Assembly: GCF_006715565.1 (NCBI RefSeq)
Contig: NZ_VFNL01000001.1
Location: 3,472,001-3,536,000, forward strand
Length of the DNA: 64,000 bases
DNA from: Microbacterium sp. SLBN-154
Lineage (GTDB): Bacteria > Actinomycetota > Actinomycetes > Actinomycetales > Microbacteriaceae
Direction of reading: 5' to 3'
Below, piece after piece: positions 26,371 through 37,834 of this stretch; the first letter of the stretch is position 1, and every line of letters begins with the position of its first letter. The notes under the pieces are model-generated. The model had not been told where the DNA came from. It saw only the letters and a list, made by a program, of their open reading frames with translations, and searched no databases. Both the position numbers and the translations under genes were made by a program.

Positions 26371-26846
26371 TTAGTTGCTGTGAATCAAGTCGACGATCCC
26401 TTGCGGGTCGTCGTCCGGCGACAGGGCGATCGTGACCTGGTCGCCGTCCAGCGGTTCCATCACCGCGACAGCCGCAAGCGCCTCGTCGCCGACCTTGAAA
26501 ACTAGGCGGCTTCCGCACCCGACTGCGCGGCTTAGTCAGCCAAAGCGTTGAGGACGCTCGCCCCTTCGGGCGAGAAGGTCACGTCAATAGCGTTTGGTTG
26601 AGTCCCATCGTTGACCACAGCATCATCGACAGCGGCGCGCTCGAAGGCTGAGGGAGAGATGACCCACTCGTCACCAATTTCGGTGGACTGTGACTCGTCC
26701 ACCTCGGCACACAACTCCGAAACTCCTGACTCGATCACCCCGCCCGCGGGCTCCGTCGTCTGATTCGTTTCGGTCGCCGCAGAACATCCACACAGACCGA
26801 TTGAGACGAGGATCCCAACAGCGAGGTGGCGTACACGAAAGGTCAT
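26371..26846 (-). pseudogene. Disrupted lipoprotein gene with SecDF-P1-like domain
   Basis: The first 104 codons (26846-26532) encode a lipoprotein: signal peptide MTFRVRHLAVGILVSIGL and lipobox-type LCGC, then an acidic domain ending DVTFSPEGASVLNALAD and a TAA. After that stop the minus strand continues AAQSGAEA in the same frame, then RLVFKVGDEALAAVAV, LDGDQVTIALSPDDDPQ and GIVDLIHSN in the +1 frame. The joined protein resembles the pattern of SecD P1-head proteins (PEG....L...a....rl.vvdge..a). One nonsense and one frameshift event explain the break. A short truncated lipoprotein may still be made. Confidence 0.5.
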
Positions 26847-26875
26847 CTATCTCCCTTGATCAGAGGACGCCCTGA

Positions 26876-27183
26876 CTCGACACAGACCCGACACCCTCCA
26901 TTGACGCTAAGCGACCGGTCGACCGAGCGCCACTCGGACGGTACTGGGACTTCGGGTACACGACCACGCCCAAGACATACAGGCTGAGTCAACAGCTTGC
27001 GGCCGACCTGACGGGCTGGCAAACATTCTTCGAGGAGCACGCCGACCCGTTCAAGGGGTGGGACACCGACACCAACCTGCAGAAGTGGCTTCGGGACGGA
27101 GAGTGGCTGGCAGATCGCCTACAGGACGAGGTACAGGCATTCGCCGACGTGAAACGCGAGTTCCGCAGTCACCGATCGTAAGT
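26876..27183 (+). pseudogene. Coding fragment lacking a start codon
   Basis: An open frame without ATG, GTG or TTG at its 5' end encodes GRYWDFGYTTTPKTYRLSQQ, then LAADLTGWQTFFEEHADP, GWDTDTNLQKWLRDGEWLA and FADVKREFRSHRS before TAA. The composition and the aromatic/acidic pattern are protein-like and recall a small conserved actinobacterial family (W..FE.H.D...GW). The 5' end appears to be lost. Family not named with confidence. Confidence 0.5.
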
Positions 27184-27249
27184 CGATCCCTGAGCGTGGG
27201 CCGTACTCGCCGTTCTAAGGTAGTCCGCTGCGGTGTTACCGTCGGCCGC

Positions 27250-27897
27250 ATGCGCCATGAGGGGAATCAGCAGCCGGCTGCACTTCTCTCACGCGGGGCG
27301 ATTCAGCAACGACGCGGGCTCGAGGTCAGCCTGTGGCTGTCGATCCCGGTCATTCTCGCGCTTGTGCACCTGCTGCAGATCTTTGAGCAGTTCAGCACGG
27401 TCGGCTGTGAGGGTGTCTGCGATCTGGATCTCATTTTCGCCGCGCGTGCCGCGTACCCATGGGAAGTGGGAGTGTCGCTCGCCGCGGCAGGAGGCGCCGC
27501 GATCGCGCTCCGACTTCTCGGCAAGCCGACGTTCTGGGCTGGGCTCATCGCCGTGGTGCTGGTGCTGGCGTCAGCGACGATCACGAGTGTTCTGTTCCAG
27601 ACGGGGCTTGCACCGATGCACGAACGGAACGATCGAATCGCGCAGGGTGGCCTTCCCGCGGCACCGCCACCACCAAGCCCCGTCGGTGAATGGGGAACGA
27701 ACGCCGACGAGGCACCGTACCTGGAATTCCTCCCGGATGGCACACTCGTCGGCACCGACGGATGCAACGAGCTCAGCGGTGAGTGGATCCAAGACCATGA
27801 GGACGAGATCACTCTGACACTCCTGTCGGTAACGACGGCCAGTTGCGACGGCATCGACACCTGGCTCAGCAATGGACGATCCGCCACGATCCCCTGA
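27250..27897 (+). CDS. Membrane protein with META/HslJ-like C-terminal domain
   Basis: 215 residues from ATG 27250. Three transmembrane helices (about 30-47, 68-86 and 92-114) precede an extracytoplasmic domain with the META-type core PVGEWG....PYLEFLPDG, GTDGCNELSGEW and LLSVTTASCDG. META domains usually continue for another strand or two, but this one stops at GRSATIP, so the C-terminus may be shortened. Upstream in-frame codons back to 27058 overlap the preceding fragment and are not used. Confidence 0.6.
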   Translation: MRHEGNQQPAALLSRGAIQQRRGLEVSLWLSIPVILALVHLLQIFEQFSTVGCEGVCDLDLIFAARAAYPWEVGVSLAAAGGAAIALRLLGKPTFWAGLIAVVLVLASATITSVLFQTGLAPMHERNDRIAQGGLPAAPPPPSPVGEWGTNADEAPYLEFLPDGTLVGTDGCNELSGEWIQDHEDEITLTLLSVTTASCDGIDTWLSNGRSATIP

Positions 27898-27972
27898 CGG
27901 CCGCTGCCCGTCGGAACGGTTTGGGGGGCGGCGGTGCTGTGCATCGACGACCGCGCGGGAGATCATGAGCAG

Positions 27973-28149
27973 ATGAGCGATCGCAGTGGGGTTCAGACGA
28001 TCTGGCTCGTCATCCGCTCGGTGGGCAAGGCGCTGGTGAGGTTTGTGATGTTCCTGGGCGCAGCGCTGAACGCTTCCGTGCCAGGCGGCGCCCCGCCGCT
28101 CCCTCCCGATGCACCAACGGCGGACAGTAGGGCCGAATACAGGCCCTGA
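27973..28149 (+). CDS. Possible small protein with one transmembrane helix
   Basis: 58 residues from ATG 27973: MSDRSGVQTIWLVIRSVG, a hydrophobic stretch (about 8-30) and a proline-rich tail. No clear ribosome-binding site and no recognised family. Included because it is the only protein-like frame between the META gene and repeat copy F. Confidence 0.25.
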   Translation: MSDRSGVQTIWLVIRSVGKALVRFVMFLGAALNASVPGGAPPLPPDAPTADSRAEYRP

Positions 28150-28184
28150 CCGACCCAGGTTCCACCCGTAGAGGGATCCCGAGT

Positions 28185-28224
28185 GCGACAGGGAACCAGC
28201 GCAAGGCAAGGGATACGAGAAACA
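28185..28224 (+). repeat. Interspersed repeat copy F
   Basis: TGCGACAGGG (28185-28194), then after 6 nt CGCAAGGCAAGGGATACGAG plus AAAC (28201-28224). The first block and spacing are the same as in copy D. It lies about 40 nt beyond the yoeB stop, on the downstream side of the toxin gene. Confidence 0.6.
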
Positions 28225-28263
28225 TCGTGATTGAGGGCGTCCGAGCAGTGAGCTTCCGTCGCG

Positions 28264-28524
28264 TCAGTAGTGGTCTCGCGCTTGCAGGATCACGATGTGT
28301 TCGTCGGTGACGTAGTAGACGAGGCGGTTCTTCTCATCGATGCGTCGCGACCATGCGCCCGACAGGACATGGCGCAACGGTTCGGGCTTGCCAATGCCTT
28401 GGAACCGGTCGCGGAGGACATCCGCAACGAGCAAGTTGATCCGCTTCAGTGTTCTGCGATCCTGCGTCTGCCAGGAGACGAAGTCTTCCCACCCGTTCGA
28501 GTCGAACGCGAGTGCTCGGGTCAC
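28264..28524 (-). CDS. yoeB: YoeB-family toxin
   Basis: 86 residues from a GTG that overlaps the antitoxin stop by 4 nt. The YoeB pattern is complete: LAFDSNGWEDFVSWQTQDRR, KRINLLVADVLRD, GIGKPEPLRHVLSGAWSRRI and the terminal NRLVYYV..EHIVILQARDHY, with the catalytic-type Glu (KPEPL), Arg, His and C-terminal Tyr all present. YoeB cuts mRNA in the ribosomal A site. The partner antitoxin upstream is broken, so this toxin is potentially unneutralised or itself silent. Confidence 0.9.
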   Translation of the reverse strand: MTRALAFDSNGWEDFVSWQTQDRRTLKRINLLVADVLRDRFQGIGKPEPLRHVLSGAWSRRIDEKNRLVYYVTDEHIVILQARDHY

Positions 28525-28651
28525 GCGTCGAGGAGATCGTACTGCTCGAACTCGCCGCGACGGGCGCGCTCGACGGCCTCGAGCAGCCTCTCGGCGTTTG
28601 CAGGATTGCGTAGGAGGTACGCGGTTCGGTGAGGGCGTCGTAGTCGTCCTT
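28521..28651 (-). pseudogene. YefM-type antitoxin remnant, truncated and frameshifted
   Basis: The 3' part encodes YLLRNPANAERLLEAVERAR and EFEQYDLLDA, the C-terminus of a YefM antitoxin. Just upstream, KDDYDALTE is readable in another frame; one missing base near 28625 (ACCGAACCGCG where ACCGAAACCGCG is expected for LTETAYLL) separates the two. The N-terminal DNA-binding half is absent: instead the frame runs directly into TGTACA (28661-28666), an operator-type motif, which suggests an internal deletion. Confidence 0.7.
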
Positions 28652-28836
28652 CCGTTTACGTGTACATAGAACGGTACGACCCCAGCGCCCGGATAGGCAC
28701 CGTCAGTGCGACGCTGCGTTCGGTCAGCGTCGATGATGCGATAGGGCGTTGCGGGGCCGGTCTCAGAGTCCGCGTCAGCCATCGAAGGTCGCGACCCGGC
28801 CGCCGGTCCGGCACCCGACCGCCCTAGAATGCACGC

Positions 28837-29754
28837 ATGCCCGCCCCCGCAGGGCACGATGCCGCGCGCGACTCGACCGTCGTCGCCCGGAAGGTGCTCA
28901 ACAACAACGTCGTCATCACCGTCGACGCGGCCGGGCGCGAGCGCGTGCTGATGGGCCGGGGCATCGGTTTCGGTCTCAAGCCCGAGGCGCCGATCGACCC
29001 CGCGAAGGTGGAGAAGACGTTCGTTCTCGATGCGACGAGCGACTCTGCGCAGGCACAGCAGCTGCTGCGCGACGCACCCTACGAGGTCGTGGAGTCGGTC
29101 ATGCGCGGGGTCGAGGTGGCCGAGCGCCGCCTCGGGCGCGACCTCGGGCGCCGGCTCCCCCTCGCCGTGATCGACCACGTGCAGTTCGTCCTCGAGCGTC
29201 TCGACGCCGGGGTGCGCATCCCCTCGACGTCGATGCCCGAGCTGCGGATCCTCCACCCCGACGAGTTCGGCGCCGCCCAGGCGATGGCCGACGCCATCGC
29301 GACCTCGCTCGGTCGCGAGCTCCCCGCCGAAGAGGCGGTGTTCCTCACGATGCACCTCCTCAACGCCACGCGCGACGAGCCGAACGGCACCGCCGCCCTG
29401 CTCTTCCGCCGCGTGCAGCACGTCGTCGCCACCGTCGAACGCGGCCTCGGGGTCACGCTCGACATCGACGACGCCAACTACGCCCGATTCATCCTCCACG
29501 TGCAGTTCCTGCTGCAGCGTCTGGTCAACCGGGCGATGCTCGCCAGCGGCGACACCTCGTTCTTCGAATTCGCTGCGCGCAGCTACCCCCGCTCGTACGC
29601 CATCGCCCAGGACGTCAAGGCCTACGTGCTCGCGGCGACCGGCTCGGCCCTCACCGATGAGGAGCTGCTCTACCTGATCGTCCACGTCGAACGCCTGGCG
29701 GCCGCGATGGCGGCACCCGACCCACCTGTGGTAGGTTCCCTTCCGCAGGAGTGA
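28837..29754 (+). CDS. licT: BglG/LicT-family transcriptional antiterminator
   Basis: 305 residues: an N-terminal RNA-binding CAT domain (about 14-70, VLNNNVVITVDAAGRERVLM, GRGIGF) followed by two PTS regulation domains with conserved histidines (IDHVQFVLERL and MHLLNATRDEPN; ILHVQFLLQRL and YLIVHVERL). It binds a ribonucleic antiterminator in the leader of the next operon when the PTS is active and prevents termination. The matching RAT and terminator are visible 15-95 nt downstream. The symbol is by family. Confidence 0.95.
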   Translation: MPAPAGHDAARDSTVVARKVLNNNVVITVDAAGRERVLMGRGIGFGLKPEAPIDPAKVEKTFVLDATSDSAQAQQLLRDAPYEVVESVMRGVEVAERRLGRDLGRRLPLAVIDHVQFVLERLDAGVRIPSTSMPELRILHPDEFGAAQAMADAIATSLGRELPAEEAVFLTMHLLNATRDEPNGTAALLFRRVQHVVATVERGLGVTLDIDDANYARFILHVQFLLQRLVNRAMLASGDTSFFEFAARSYPRSYAIAQDVKAYVLAATGSALTDEELLYLIVHVERLAAAMAAPDPPVVGSLPQE

Positions 29755-29769
29755 TCTCCTGCCGCGACT

Positions 29770-29795
29770 GGATTGTTACCGCGTCAGCGGGCAAA

Positions 29796-29801
<6 letters not shown>
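29770..29801 (+). promoter_or_regulatory. Ribonucleic antiterminator (RAT) for the beta-glucoside operon
   Basis: GGATTGTTACCGCGTCAGCG, then GGCAAAACCTGA, fits the LicT/SacY/BglG RAT consensus (GGATTGTTACTG....GGCAAAACC). Its 3' end overlaps the first stem bases of the following terminator, so the two structures are mutually exclusive. Confidence 0.92.
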
Positions 29802-33256
<3,455 letters not shown>

Positions 33257-33257
33257 G

Positions 33258-34106
33258 ATGGTGACATCCCGCCGCATCGCCTTCCTCGACGTCGACGGCA
33301 CTCTGGTCGACCACCATCAACAACTGGCGGAGTCGGCGATCGCGGCGGTCCGCGGCGCCCGCGCAGCGGGGCACCTCGTCTATGTGTGCACCGGGCGCGG
33401 GCGCCGCGAGATCCCCGACAGCGTTCTGCGGATCGGCTTCGACGGCGCGATCACCGCCGGCGGCGGGTTCGTCGAGCAGGGCGATGAGCTGGTGGCCAGC
33501 TACACCATGCCCGAAGCGGATGTCGCGAGGGTGCGGTCGTTCTTCGACTCGGCCGACATCGAGTTCATCTTGCAGGGCTACGACGACATCTGGGCGAGCC
33601 CCGGTCTCCTCGCCCGCGTGCGGCCGCTCTTCGAGGGCGACATCGCGCAAGGCCGTGACGCCGCCGCGACCGCCGACATGGAGAAGCTCGCCGCGCGGAT
33701 GGCTCCCCGCCCCCGCCCGGCGGGCGAGCCCGTGGCCAAGGCGACGTTCTTCGGCAGCGACCCGGGGGCCTTCGCGCGGGTGCGCGACGGGCTCGGCGAG
33801 GGGTTCCACGTCATCACGGGCACGATCCCCTATCTTGGCGAGTCGGGGGGCGAGGTGAGCCTGGCGGGAATGACCAAGGGCGCGGCGATCGTCGACCACG
33901 TCGGCCGTGTCGGGCTCACCCTCGCCGATGCGATCGGCATCGGCGACAGCGTCAACGACCTCGAGATGCTGCAGGTCTGCGGGCTCGGCATCGCCATGGG
34001 CAACGCCCCCGCTCAGGTCAAGGACGTCGCAGACGAGGTCACGTCGGGCGTCGACGACGACGGCGTCTGGAAGGCTTTCGTGCGCCACGGGCTCGTCGCC
34101 GCCTGA
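33258..34106 (+). CDS. HAD-superfamily Cof-type phosphatase
   Basis: 282 residues, class IIB HAD. Motif I FLDVDGTLVD (nucleophile Asp near residue 11), a large cap domain (about 80-190), Lys in MTKGAAI and motif IV IGIGDSVNDLEML. It starts 1 nt after the glucosidase stop, so it is the last gene of the beta-glucoside operon and probably dephosphorylates a sugar phosphate. The exact substrate is unknown. Confidence 0.92.
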   Translation: MVTSRRIAFLDVDGTLVDHHQQLAESAIAAVRGARAAGHLVYVCTGRGRREIPDSVLRIGFDGAITAGGGFVEQGDELVASYTMPEADVARVRSFFDSADIEFILQGYDDIWASPGLLARVRPLFEGDIAQGRDAAATADMEKLAARMAPRPRPAGEPVAKATFFGSDPGAFARVRDGLGEGFHVITGTIPYLGESGGEVSLAGMTKGAAIVDHVGRVGLTLADAIGIGDSVNDLEMLQVCGLGIAMGNAPAQVKDVADEVTSGVDDDGVWKAFVRHGLVAA

Positions 34107-34143
34107 CTGCCCGCGGCGCGCGCCGCGCGACCCGGATTCTGCG

Positions 34144-34317
34144 CGACCCGTCAAGAAGTGTCGCTTCCCGCAGCGTCGGGCCGCATTCTCTGACGGGTCG
34201 CGGCGCGGAGGCGCGGGTCGCGGCGCGGAGGCGCGGAGGCGCGGCATCCCTCCGCCGCGCCGATCCGTCAAGAAACGTCGCTTCGACCCGCGTTGGGCCG
34301 CATTTTCTGACGGGTCG
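34144..34317. repeat. Two 57-bp palindromic repeats (family P57)
   Basis: Copies at 34144-34200 and 34261-34317 begin with CGACCCGTCAAGAA or CGATCCGTCAAGAAA and end with TCTGACGGGTCG. Their ends form an inverted repeat of about 14 bp around a GC-rich centre. The same family is tandemly arrayed at 52657-53400. They lie between the beta-glucoside operon and a GNAT gene, in a 443-bp stretch without genes. Confidence 0.8.
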
Positions 34318-34390
34318 CGGCGGGTGGGCACGGGTCGCGGCGGGGAAGGACGGGTCGCGGCGGGTGGGCACGGGTCGCGGCGAGGACACG
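34311..34390. repeat. 20-bp tandem repeat, four units
   Basis: Four consecutive 20-bp units begin CGGGTCGCGGCG and end in GGGTGGGCA, GGGAAGGA, GGGTGGGCA and AGGACACG. The first unit overlaps the end of the second P57 palindrome. No gene is present from 34107 to 34549. Confidence 0.75.
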
Positions 34391-34549
34391 AGGGCCGCGG
34401 CCGGGAGACGCGGGTCCCGGGGTCGAGGGGCCGACGCCGCGAAGCGGATGCCGAGGATCGCCGATGAACTCGCCGAGCGAATGCGAGGCGCGCGCGCGAC
34501 CGCGTCAAGCCTGAGCGGGGTGCGAGCCTGCCCGGGCTAGCGTGGGAGC

Positions 34550-35017
34550 GTGAGTGAGCTGCAGATCCGCGACATCCGTCCCTCCGACGCCGGCGAGGTG
34601 CTGACGCTCCAGCGCGCGGCGTTCGTGTCGGAAGCGCTCATCTACGGGAGCGTCGAGATGCCGCCGTTCACGCAGACCCTCGAAGAGGTCGAGCATGAGC
34701 TCGCCGAGAATCTCGGCTGCGTCGCGCACCAGGGTCACCGGATGGTCGGCGCCGCCCGCGCACGCGTGGATGACGGGCTGCTCCTCATCGGGCGGATCTC
34801 CATCGCCCCCGACGTGCAGGGCGAGGGCGTCGGCTCGCGCCTCCTCGAGGCTCTCGAGGAGCGGGGCCGCGCGGCCGGCGCGACCGAGTCGGAGCTCTTC
34901 ACGGGGTCGCTGAGCGAGGCGAACCTCCGCCTCTACGAGCGCGAGGGCTACCGCGAGACGCAGCGGGTGCCAGGTGACGGCAGCGACCAGGTGTTCCTCC
35001 GCAAACCCCTCGTCTGA
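34550..35017 (+). CDS. GNAT-family N-acetyltransferase
   Basis: 155 residues. The acetyl-CoA-binding motif A is SIAPDVQGEGVGSRLLEAL (about 85-103), with the Q/R-x-x-G-x-G/A type loop QGEGVGS, and the C-terminal NLRLYEREGYRE is typical of the fold. GTG start. The acceptor substrate is unknown, and nothing in the neighbourhood suggests one. Confidence 0.9.
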   Translation: MSELQIRDIRPSDAGEVLTLQRAAFVSEALIYGSVEMPPFTQTLEEVEHELAENLGCVAHQGHRMVGAARARVDDGLLLIGRISIAPDVQGEGVGSRLLEALEERGRAAGATESELFTGSLSEANLRLYEREGYRETQRVPGDGSDQVFLRKPLV

Positions 35018-35030
35018 GAACGACACGGGT

Positions 35031-35603
35031 TCACCCCGACCCCCGCGCGAGCAGATGGGCGAGCAGCGACGACACCGCCGCGCGACGGTCGGCGTCGGGG
35101 ACGCCTTCGACGCCGGTCGTCACCGCACCGGACACGATGATGTCGAGTTGATCGATGAGCAACCGGGTGGCGGCCTCGTCGAGGGCTAATGCATCGACGA
35201 GGGTCGACACCGTGGCGTCCCACCGGCGGTCGAAGCGGTCGAGCGAGGCACGGACGACGGGGTCGCCCGGCGCATCGACGACAGCACGCATCCACACGTC
35301 GCGCAGTTCCGGCGCAGAGGAGAACACGGCGTGCTCCACGAAGGCCTGGATTCCCATCGGTCCCCCGGTGGGGGGTGGGGCGGTGGGAAGGCCCTGCCAG
35401 AAACGATCGAGGGCTTGATCGAGGGCGGAAGAGACCAGCTCTTCGCGACTGGGGAAATAGTGCGTGACGACGCTCGTCGACGCCCCCATCCGTGCGGCGA
35501 CGGCGCGGATGGTCACGCCGGCGAAACCCGCCTCCACGGCGAGCGCGCAGGCCGCGGAATGAATCTCCCGGCGACGGGTCGCTGCGTCGACGACTTTCGG
35601 CAT
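35031..35603 (-). CDS. TetR-family regulator
   Basis: 190 residues with an N-terminal helix-turn-helix (FAGVTIRAVAARMGASTSVV, then THYFPSREELV, residues 25-60) and a helical ligand-binding domain. It is divergent from the amine oxidase gene across an 81-bp spacer containing an ACAAC/GTTGT palindrome and a related half copy, so it probably represses that gene and itself. The inducer is unknown. Confidence 0.9.
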   Translation of the reverse strand: MPKVVDAATRRREIHSAACALAVEAGFAGVTIRAVAARMGASTSVVTHYFPSREELVSSALDQALDRFWQGLPTAPPPTGGPMGIQAFVEHAVFSSAPELRDVWMRAVVDAPGDPVVRASLDRFDRRWDATVSTLVDALALDEAATRLLIDQLDIIVSGAVTTGVEGVPDADRRAAVSSLLAHLLARGSG

Positions 35604-35634
35604 ACGTCACTCTTGCACGTCGGCTCATTTTCGT

Positions 35635-35662
35635 GCAACGCTTGTTTTACAACGCTTGTTGT
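35635..35662. promoter_or_regulatory. Putative TetR operator
   Basis: ACAACGCTTGTTGT (35649-35662) is a palindrome with ACAAC/GTTGT arms. The related half copy GCAACGCTTGTT lies at 35635-35646, 14 bp upstream. Both are in the divergent TetR/amine oxidase promoter region. Confidence 0.6.
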
Positions 35663-35684
35663 ATAACCTGCGAAAGGGGTTGGC

Positions 35685-37037
35685 ATGTGGGATGTCGCGG
35701 TTGTGGGCGCCGGCTTCGCCGGAATCAGCGCCGCCCGGCGACTTCACGATCGAGGTCATCGAGTGGTCGTGCTCGAAGCGTCGGGCCGCGTCGGTGGACG
35801 CGCGCAGACGACGCAGCTCGCAGGCGGAACGGTCGACCTCGGCGGGCAGTGGATCGGTCCGTCGCAGACCCGGATGAACGCACTCCTGCGGGAGCGCGGC
35901 CTCACGGACTATCCGTCCTTCACCAGCGGCCGCGCCGTCGTCATCGACGGGCACGGTCGCACGCGACGTTTCGGACCGGTGCCGGATGCCTCACTGATCG
36001 TCGGCGGCCTGGCGATGATGCCAGCCGTCCTCGACCTGGCGAACTGGCGGCGGCGACTCTCGACCGCTCCCCGGCGCGCGCTGATCGACGCCCTCGATCA
36101 GCGGACCGTCGCCGAGTGGATCGCGACGCGGATCCCCCACCGCGGCGCCCGTGACCTGGCGGCGGCTGCGCTCCGGGAGGTGTTCTGCGTCGAGCCCTCC
36201 GAGATCTCACTTCTCGTGCTGATCGAGAGTGTGGCGTCATCAGGCGGACTGGGGTCGGTGCTCGGCTTCGACGGAGGCGCGCAGCAGGATCTCATCCTCG
36301 AAGGCGCCGGTACCCTCGTGGCGCGCATGGCCGCCGGCCTCGACGTGCGGCTCCATTCTCCGGTGCATCGGATCGACGACACCGCGACGGGGGTGGTCGT
36401 CGAAGCGGCGACCGGTGCCGTCCGCGCGCGCCGAGCGCTCGTCGCCGTTCCCCCCTCCCTCGGCCGCGACATCGCCCTGTCGCCTCCGCCGGATCCCGAC
36501 CTGGCTCGTTGGCTCGCCTCGCAGCGGCGCGGGCGCATCGTGAAGGTGATCGCGCACTATGAGCGGCCCTTCTGGCGAGATCGCGGCCTGTCCGGCACGG
36601 TCCTCCTCCCCCACGGGCCGGCCGGCTTGGCCACCGACATCTCCCCGCCGAGCGGCGGAGGGCGCCTCTGTCTCATCGCCGCCGGACGGGATGCCGATCA
36701 CCTCCGCGGGCTCTCCGATGCGGTCCGCCACCGCCGCGTTCTCGAGGCACTCGTCCCCGTGCTCGGCGACGAGACGTTGCGCCCCCTCGATGTCGTGGGG
36801 AAGGACTGGACCGACGACCCGTGGATCCGCGGCGGCTACAGCTCGATTCCGTCGCCCGGCTCGTCGGTCCCACCGGTGTCCTTCCATCCGCGAGGCCACG
36901 TGCACTGGGCCGGCACCGAGACGGCGACCGAGTGGTCGGGTTACATGGAGGGCGCCGTGCGCTCGGGAGAGCGCGCCGCCGACGAGATCGTCGCAGCGAC
37001 GCGTCAGTCGAGGAAGATGTCGGGGAAGAGCTCGTAG
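35685..37037 (+). CDS. Flavin-containing monoamine oxidase
   Basis: 450 residues. FAD is bound by the N-terminal VGAGFAGISAARRL, LEASGRVGGR and the GGQWIGPSQTR segment, and by the C-terminal HWAGTETATEWSGYMEGA. These are the marks of the monoamine oxidase/amine oxidoreductase family, which oxidises amines to aldehydes with H2O2 formation. The usual covalent-FAD cysteine region cannot be assigned. Its 3' end overlaps the convergent SDR gene by 34 nt. Confidence 0.92.
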   Translation: MWDVAVVGAGFAGISAARRLHDRGHRVVVLEASGRVGGRAQTTQLAGGTVDLGGQWIGPSQTRMNALLRERGLTDYPSFTSGRAVVIDGHGRTRRFGPVPDASLIVGGLAMMPAVLDLANWRRRLSTAPRRALIDALDQRTVAEWIATRIPHRGARDLAAAALREVFCVEPSEISLLVLIESVASSGGLGSVLGFDGGAQQDLILEGAGTLVARMAAGLDVRLHSPVHRIDDTATGVVVEAATGAVRARRALVAVPPSLGRDIALSPPPDPDLARWLASQRRGRIVKVIAHYERPFWRDRGLSGTVLLPHGPAGLATDISPPSGGGRLCLIAAGRDADHLRGLSDAVRHRRVLEALVPVLGDETLRPLDVVGKDWTDDPWIRGGYSSIPSPGSSVPPVSFHPRGHVHWAGTETATEWSGYMEGAVRSGERAADEIVAATRQSRKMSGKSS

Positions 37038-37834
37038 TCGGGAGTTCCCGGCACCGCCGCGTAGCGCGAGAAGTCGGTCACACCGGCGGCTTCGAGCACG
37101 TCTTCGACGATGAGCGTCTGTCCGGTGTAGTCCCGCGACGGCTTCGTCAGCACCTCGTACGCGGCGTCGGCGTAGATCTCGGGCGTGCGGCTGGCCCGCA
37201 TCATCCGGTCTCCCCCGAGGGCGAACTGCACCGCGGCCGTGGCGATCGTGGTACGCGGCCACAGCGTGTTCGCCGCGATCCCCGCCTCGGCGAACTCCGC
37301 GGCGAAGCCGAGGGTCGCCATCGTCATGCCGTACTTCGCCAGCGTGTAGCCGGTGTGCGCGCCGAGCCAGCGCGGGCTGAGGTTCAACGGCGGCGAGAGC
37401 GACAGGATGTGGGGGTTGGCCGCCTCGCGCAGAATCGGCACCGCCGCCCGCGAGAGCATGAAGGTGCCACGGACGTTGACGTCCTGCATGAGGTCGTACT
37501 TCTTCGCCGCGAGGTCGAGCGAGGGCGACAGGTCGATCACGCTGGCGTTGTTGATCACGATGTCGATGCCGTCGAACTCGCCCTGGGTCTTCAGCACCGC
37601 CTCGGTGATGTCATCGTCGTTACGCACGTCGCCGACGATCGGCAAAGCCCGCCCGCCGGCCTCTTCGATCGCGGCCGCCGCGGTGTGCACGGTGCCCTCG
37701 AGCTTCGGGTGCGGGGTGTCGGTCTTGGCCAGCAGCGCGATGTTCGCGCCGTCGCGCGCCGCGCGCAGCGCGATCGCGAGGCCGATCCCGCGGCTGCCGC
37801 CCGAGATGAGGATGGTCTTTCCGGCGAGGGTCAT
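37004..37834 (-). CDS. Short-chain dehydrogenase/reductase (HSDL2-like)
   Basis: 276 residues. NAD(P)-binding TILISGGSRGIGLAIAL (about 7-23), NNASVI, and the catalytic Tyr/Lys pair in YTLAKYGM. The catalytic serine position reads LSLSPPLNL, as in the HSDL2 group. ATG 37834 overlaps the enoyl-CoA hydratase stop by 4 nt. It is the last gene of a three-gene operon for acyl-CoA or related alcohol metabolism. Confidence 0.9.
   Translation of the reverse strand: MTLAGKTILISGGSRGIGLAIALRAARDGANIALLAKTDTPHPKLEGTVHTAAAAIEEAGGRALPIVGDVRNDDDITEAVLKTQGEFDGIDIVINNASVIDLSPSLDLAAKKYDLMQDVNVRGTFMLSRAAVPILREAANPHILSLSPPLNLSPRWLGAHTGYTLAKYGMTMATLGFAAEFAEAGIAANTLWPRTTIATAAVQFALGGDRMMRASRTPEIYADAAYEVLTKPSRDYTGQTLIVEDVLEAAGVTDFSRYAAVPGTPDYELFPDIFLD

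Noticed and set aside
18472..28224. Integron attC sites as explanation for the interspersed repeats
   Set aside because: No GTTRRRY/RYYYAAC core pairs flank the motif and no integrase is visible in the window.
28527..29685. Extension of the yoeB open frame to 29685
   Set aside because: It is antisense to the BglG/LicT-type gene and has no family features; the toxin begins at GTG 28524.
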